Origin: Aphanomyces cochlioides
Taxonomy: Eukaryota; Oomycota; Saprolegniomycetes; Saprolegniales; Verrucalvaceae
Direction: 5' to 3'
NCBI GenBank assembly: GCA_019828595.1
Contig: JAHQRK010000020.1
Span: 868,001 to 932,000 of the forward strand
DNA length: 64,000 bases
Every line of letters starts with the position of its first letter. Within the stretch, counting starts at the first letter, position 1. The notes beneath the pieces are model-generated. The model worked only from the letters and a program-made list of their open reading frames with translations, was not told the origin of the DNA and ran no database searches. Below are positions 62,136 to 64,000 of the stretch, one piece after another. Both the position numbers and the translations under genes were made by a program.

Positions 62136-64000
62136 ACTACACTTTCTCCCACCTTTTTGACATATAGGCAAAACTCTTTATTACAACGAGTAAAACCCAC
62201 TTCTGTCAAAAACCAATGAAGAGTTAAATACCAAATTCGAGGTGCTTGTTTTAACTCATAAATACTTTTCTTTAACTCACAAACCCAAGATTCCCTCCCT
62301 TTAACGACATACCCAGAGGGTTGTTTCATATATATGAGAGTTTCCTCAGGCATTTCGCCATTCAAAAAGGCCGTATGAACATCCATTTGATGTACTTAGT
62401 ATATGCCAATCAAAGATTACTCCAATAGCAATAACTAATCTTAGAGACTCAAAACGAGCAACTGGTGCATAGACTTCATCACAGTCTACACCAAACTGTT
62501 GATGGCACCCTTGAGCCACTAGTCTTGCTTTATAACGCTCAATTGAACCATTTGAATGATATTTAAAGTTAAATACCCAATGGCATGGGAGAGCCTTTCT
62601 CTCTTTACAAGTTTCCACGTGTCGTTATCCATCAAAGAATGATACTCTGAATTCAGGGCTTCTGCCCACTTTTCCTTTTATTTGCACGTTAATGCCATTT
62701 GTAATGATCTCGGAATAAATTCGTTGACCTTCTTATCCTTTTCCTGTTTCCTAATGCTCCGAGCTTGAAGACACGATGTGGTGTTACTTATGTCATTCCA
62801 ACGATTGTCATATGTATAGGTTGGACTTTCTATGTTAGCTACAACAGGTGTCATGTTGACATCGTTGACTTTCTGTCTTTTCTGAAGTCGCTGAGAACGA
62901 CGTGGTTCTTCGTTTCCGTTATCTGGATTCAGTATCTTTTCATCATTACTCATTGGGATTGCATCTCCCACCATTTCTGATATCTCTGACGGACGTTCAT
63001 TATCGACAGTATCGTCAGAAAACGTAACCTTTCTTTTCTTATACAACCTTCCTCCTCCTTTAACTAATATATCAGTTTTTGCAGGTTTAAATACGTCTAT
63101 TGAACGAGATTCAGGTGCGTCCACCTGTTCATTATCACCCTCAGATGAATCAACTGATTTGTCAAGCAAATCAAGTTCATCAACTTCACTGATCTCTTCT
63201 TGTGTAAGAGGTTGTAGTCTTAACTCAAATGCATTCTTCAGTAACTCATCTCTATATGCACTATCAAATGAAACATCTCTGGCAATGACAAATCTATTGT
63301 CCTGTTCGTTCCAGAGACGATAACCTTTGTATTCATTAGAAATTCCTAATAATCTGCATCGAATTGCTCGTGCAGACAATTTCTTGTCCTAACACTTCCC
63401 CAAGGATGAATCATACTGACGTCAGGGACTTCCCAAACAGTACCTCATAAGGGGTCTTGTTACCTAATCTAGCCATAGGTGTTCTGTTTTGAACATAATT
63501 CATATAATGAAATGCCTCTGGCCACCATTTAGCTGGAATCTGTGCATCTAATAGAGCACATCGAATCTTGGTGAATTTCGTTAGAAAATCTCTTTCTGCA
63601 CTACCATTTTCCTCTTTGTAGTAAGGATTAGACTTTTGATAACGAATCCCTTGACTTTTACAATAGGCTTGTAGTGCTTTATTGTTAAACTCTGTTCCTC
63701 CATCTGATCTCATTTCGATCACCTTGGTTTTGCACTCTCTTTCCATTTGAGTGAGAATCTCCTTTATATTCTTTGTTACCTCTGCTTTCTCCTCAAAACG
63801 AATGCCCATCGATATGACGAGTTATCGTCAATCAAAATGCATCCATACTTTATATTAGCACGTGTTCCATAAAGTCCATTTCGTTTTACTGGACCACAGG
63901 TATCCATGTGAACTGTGTGTAAATTTCCTTTAATTCGATTGGTCAGTTTGTTCCTTCATAGTTGCACATGTGTGACAACAGAACGAGACATTCTTCAAAC
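62136..64000 (-). pseudogene. Ty1/copia integrase and RT N-terminus, running off the window
   Basis: Reading from the right edge: H-T-C-A zinc-finger end, integrase core (H-M-D-T-C-G-P, R-S-D-G-G-T-E-F, N-G-S-A-E-R) to 63411, a short frame break, a charged linker (63379-62678), then RT (C-H-W-V-F-N-F-K-Y, A-R-L-V-A-Q-G, M-D-V-H-T-A-F-L-N-G, Y-E-L-K-Q-A-P-R-I-W-Y). It is cut at V-V-I-M-A-V near 62136. Frame breaks occur near 63400, 62650 and 62385. GAG and 5' LTR would lie beyond 64000. Confidence 0.9.

Noticed and set aside
1..64000. Alternative genetic code with TAA/TAG read as Gln
   Set aside because: Prompted by Gln-to-stop changes, but intact genes here (aminopeptidase, BCS1-like, methyltransferase) end in TAA at the expected length, so these are true stops.
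1..64000. tRNA, rRNA, CRISPR arrays or bacterial-type operons
   Set aside because: None could be supported; repeats found are LTRs, TIRs, palindromes and simple sequence.

Overview
The window looks like a transposon-choked stretch of an oomycete genome, probably Saprolegniales and close to Aphanomyces (inferred; no species search was possible). Pointers are a Crinkler gene with an L-Y-L-A type N-terminal motif, an elicitin-type gene, two oxalate/formate-antiporter-like MFS carriers, very short GT-AG introns (about 39-51 nt), and plant/oomycete-style mariner, Harbinger, pogo, Ty3/gypsy and Ty1/copia elements. No bacterial features, tRNA, rRNA or CRISPR array were seen.

Layout. 1-2376: three short coiled-coil genes of unknown function. 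2722-4251: decayed Ty3 integrase. 5590-10185: intact host pair, an M1 puromycin-sensitive-type aminopeptidase (7 exons, 869 aa) and, convergent with it, a BCS1-like AAA ATPase. 10269-21621: a rearranged block made of two palindromes. The first is an inverted copy of the N-terminal half of the BCS1-like gene. The second is two near-identical, head-to-head copies of the 5' part of one LTR retrotransposon (2548-bp arms) around the C-terminal half of the same BCS1 copy. 22185-23499: a frameshifted Crinkler with an HNH-like C-terminus. 23576-28227: another copy of the aminopeptidase/BCS1 3' ends fused to a truncated pogo/Tigger transposase, repeats, and a broken pogo-like transposase. 28504-36406: a Harbinger transposon (transposase plus Myb-like partner) split by a 5.9-kb Ty3 chromovirus with a 5-bp target duplication. 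36533-38115: strong inverted repeats and retroelement-like debris. 40208-43351: a second Harbinger pair, a Tc1-like miniature element and another BCS1/aminopeptidase fragment. 43522-55843: a host-gene island with an RNA ligase, kinase pseudogene, MFS pseudogene, calmodulin-lysine-methyltransferase-like gene, 2-oxoglutarate dioxygenase, intact MFS carrier and a broken elicitin-like gene. 56324-64000: a Ty1/copia element on the minus strand, interrupted by a pogo-like element and by a segment carrying an apparently intact mariner.

Intact host genes are housekeeping in type (peptide trimming, mitochondrial-type AAA chaperone, RNA repair, calmodulin methylation, transport). The two secreted pathogenicity-type genes seen (Crinkler, elicitin-like) are both broken in this copy. 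The main story is structural: pieces of the aminopeptidase/BCS1 locus occur at five further places in both orientations, next to transposons. This points to repeated template-switch or recombination-driven duplication, or to an assembly problem that should be excluded first.
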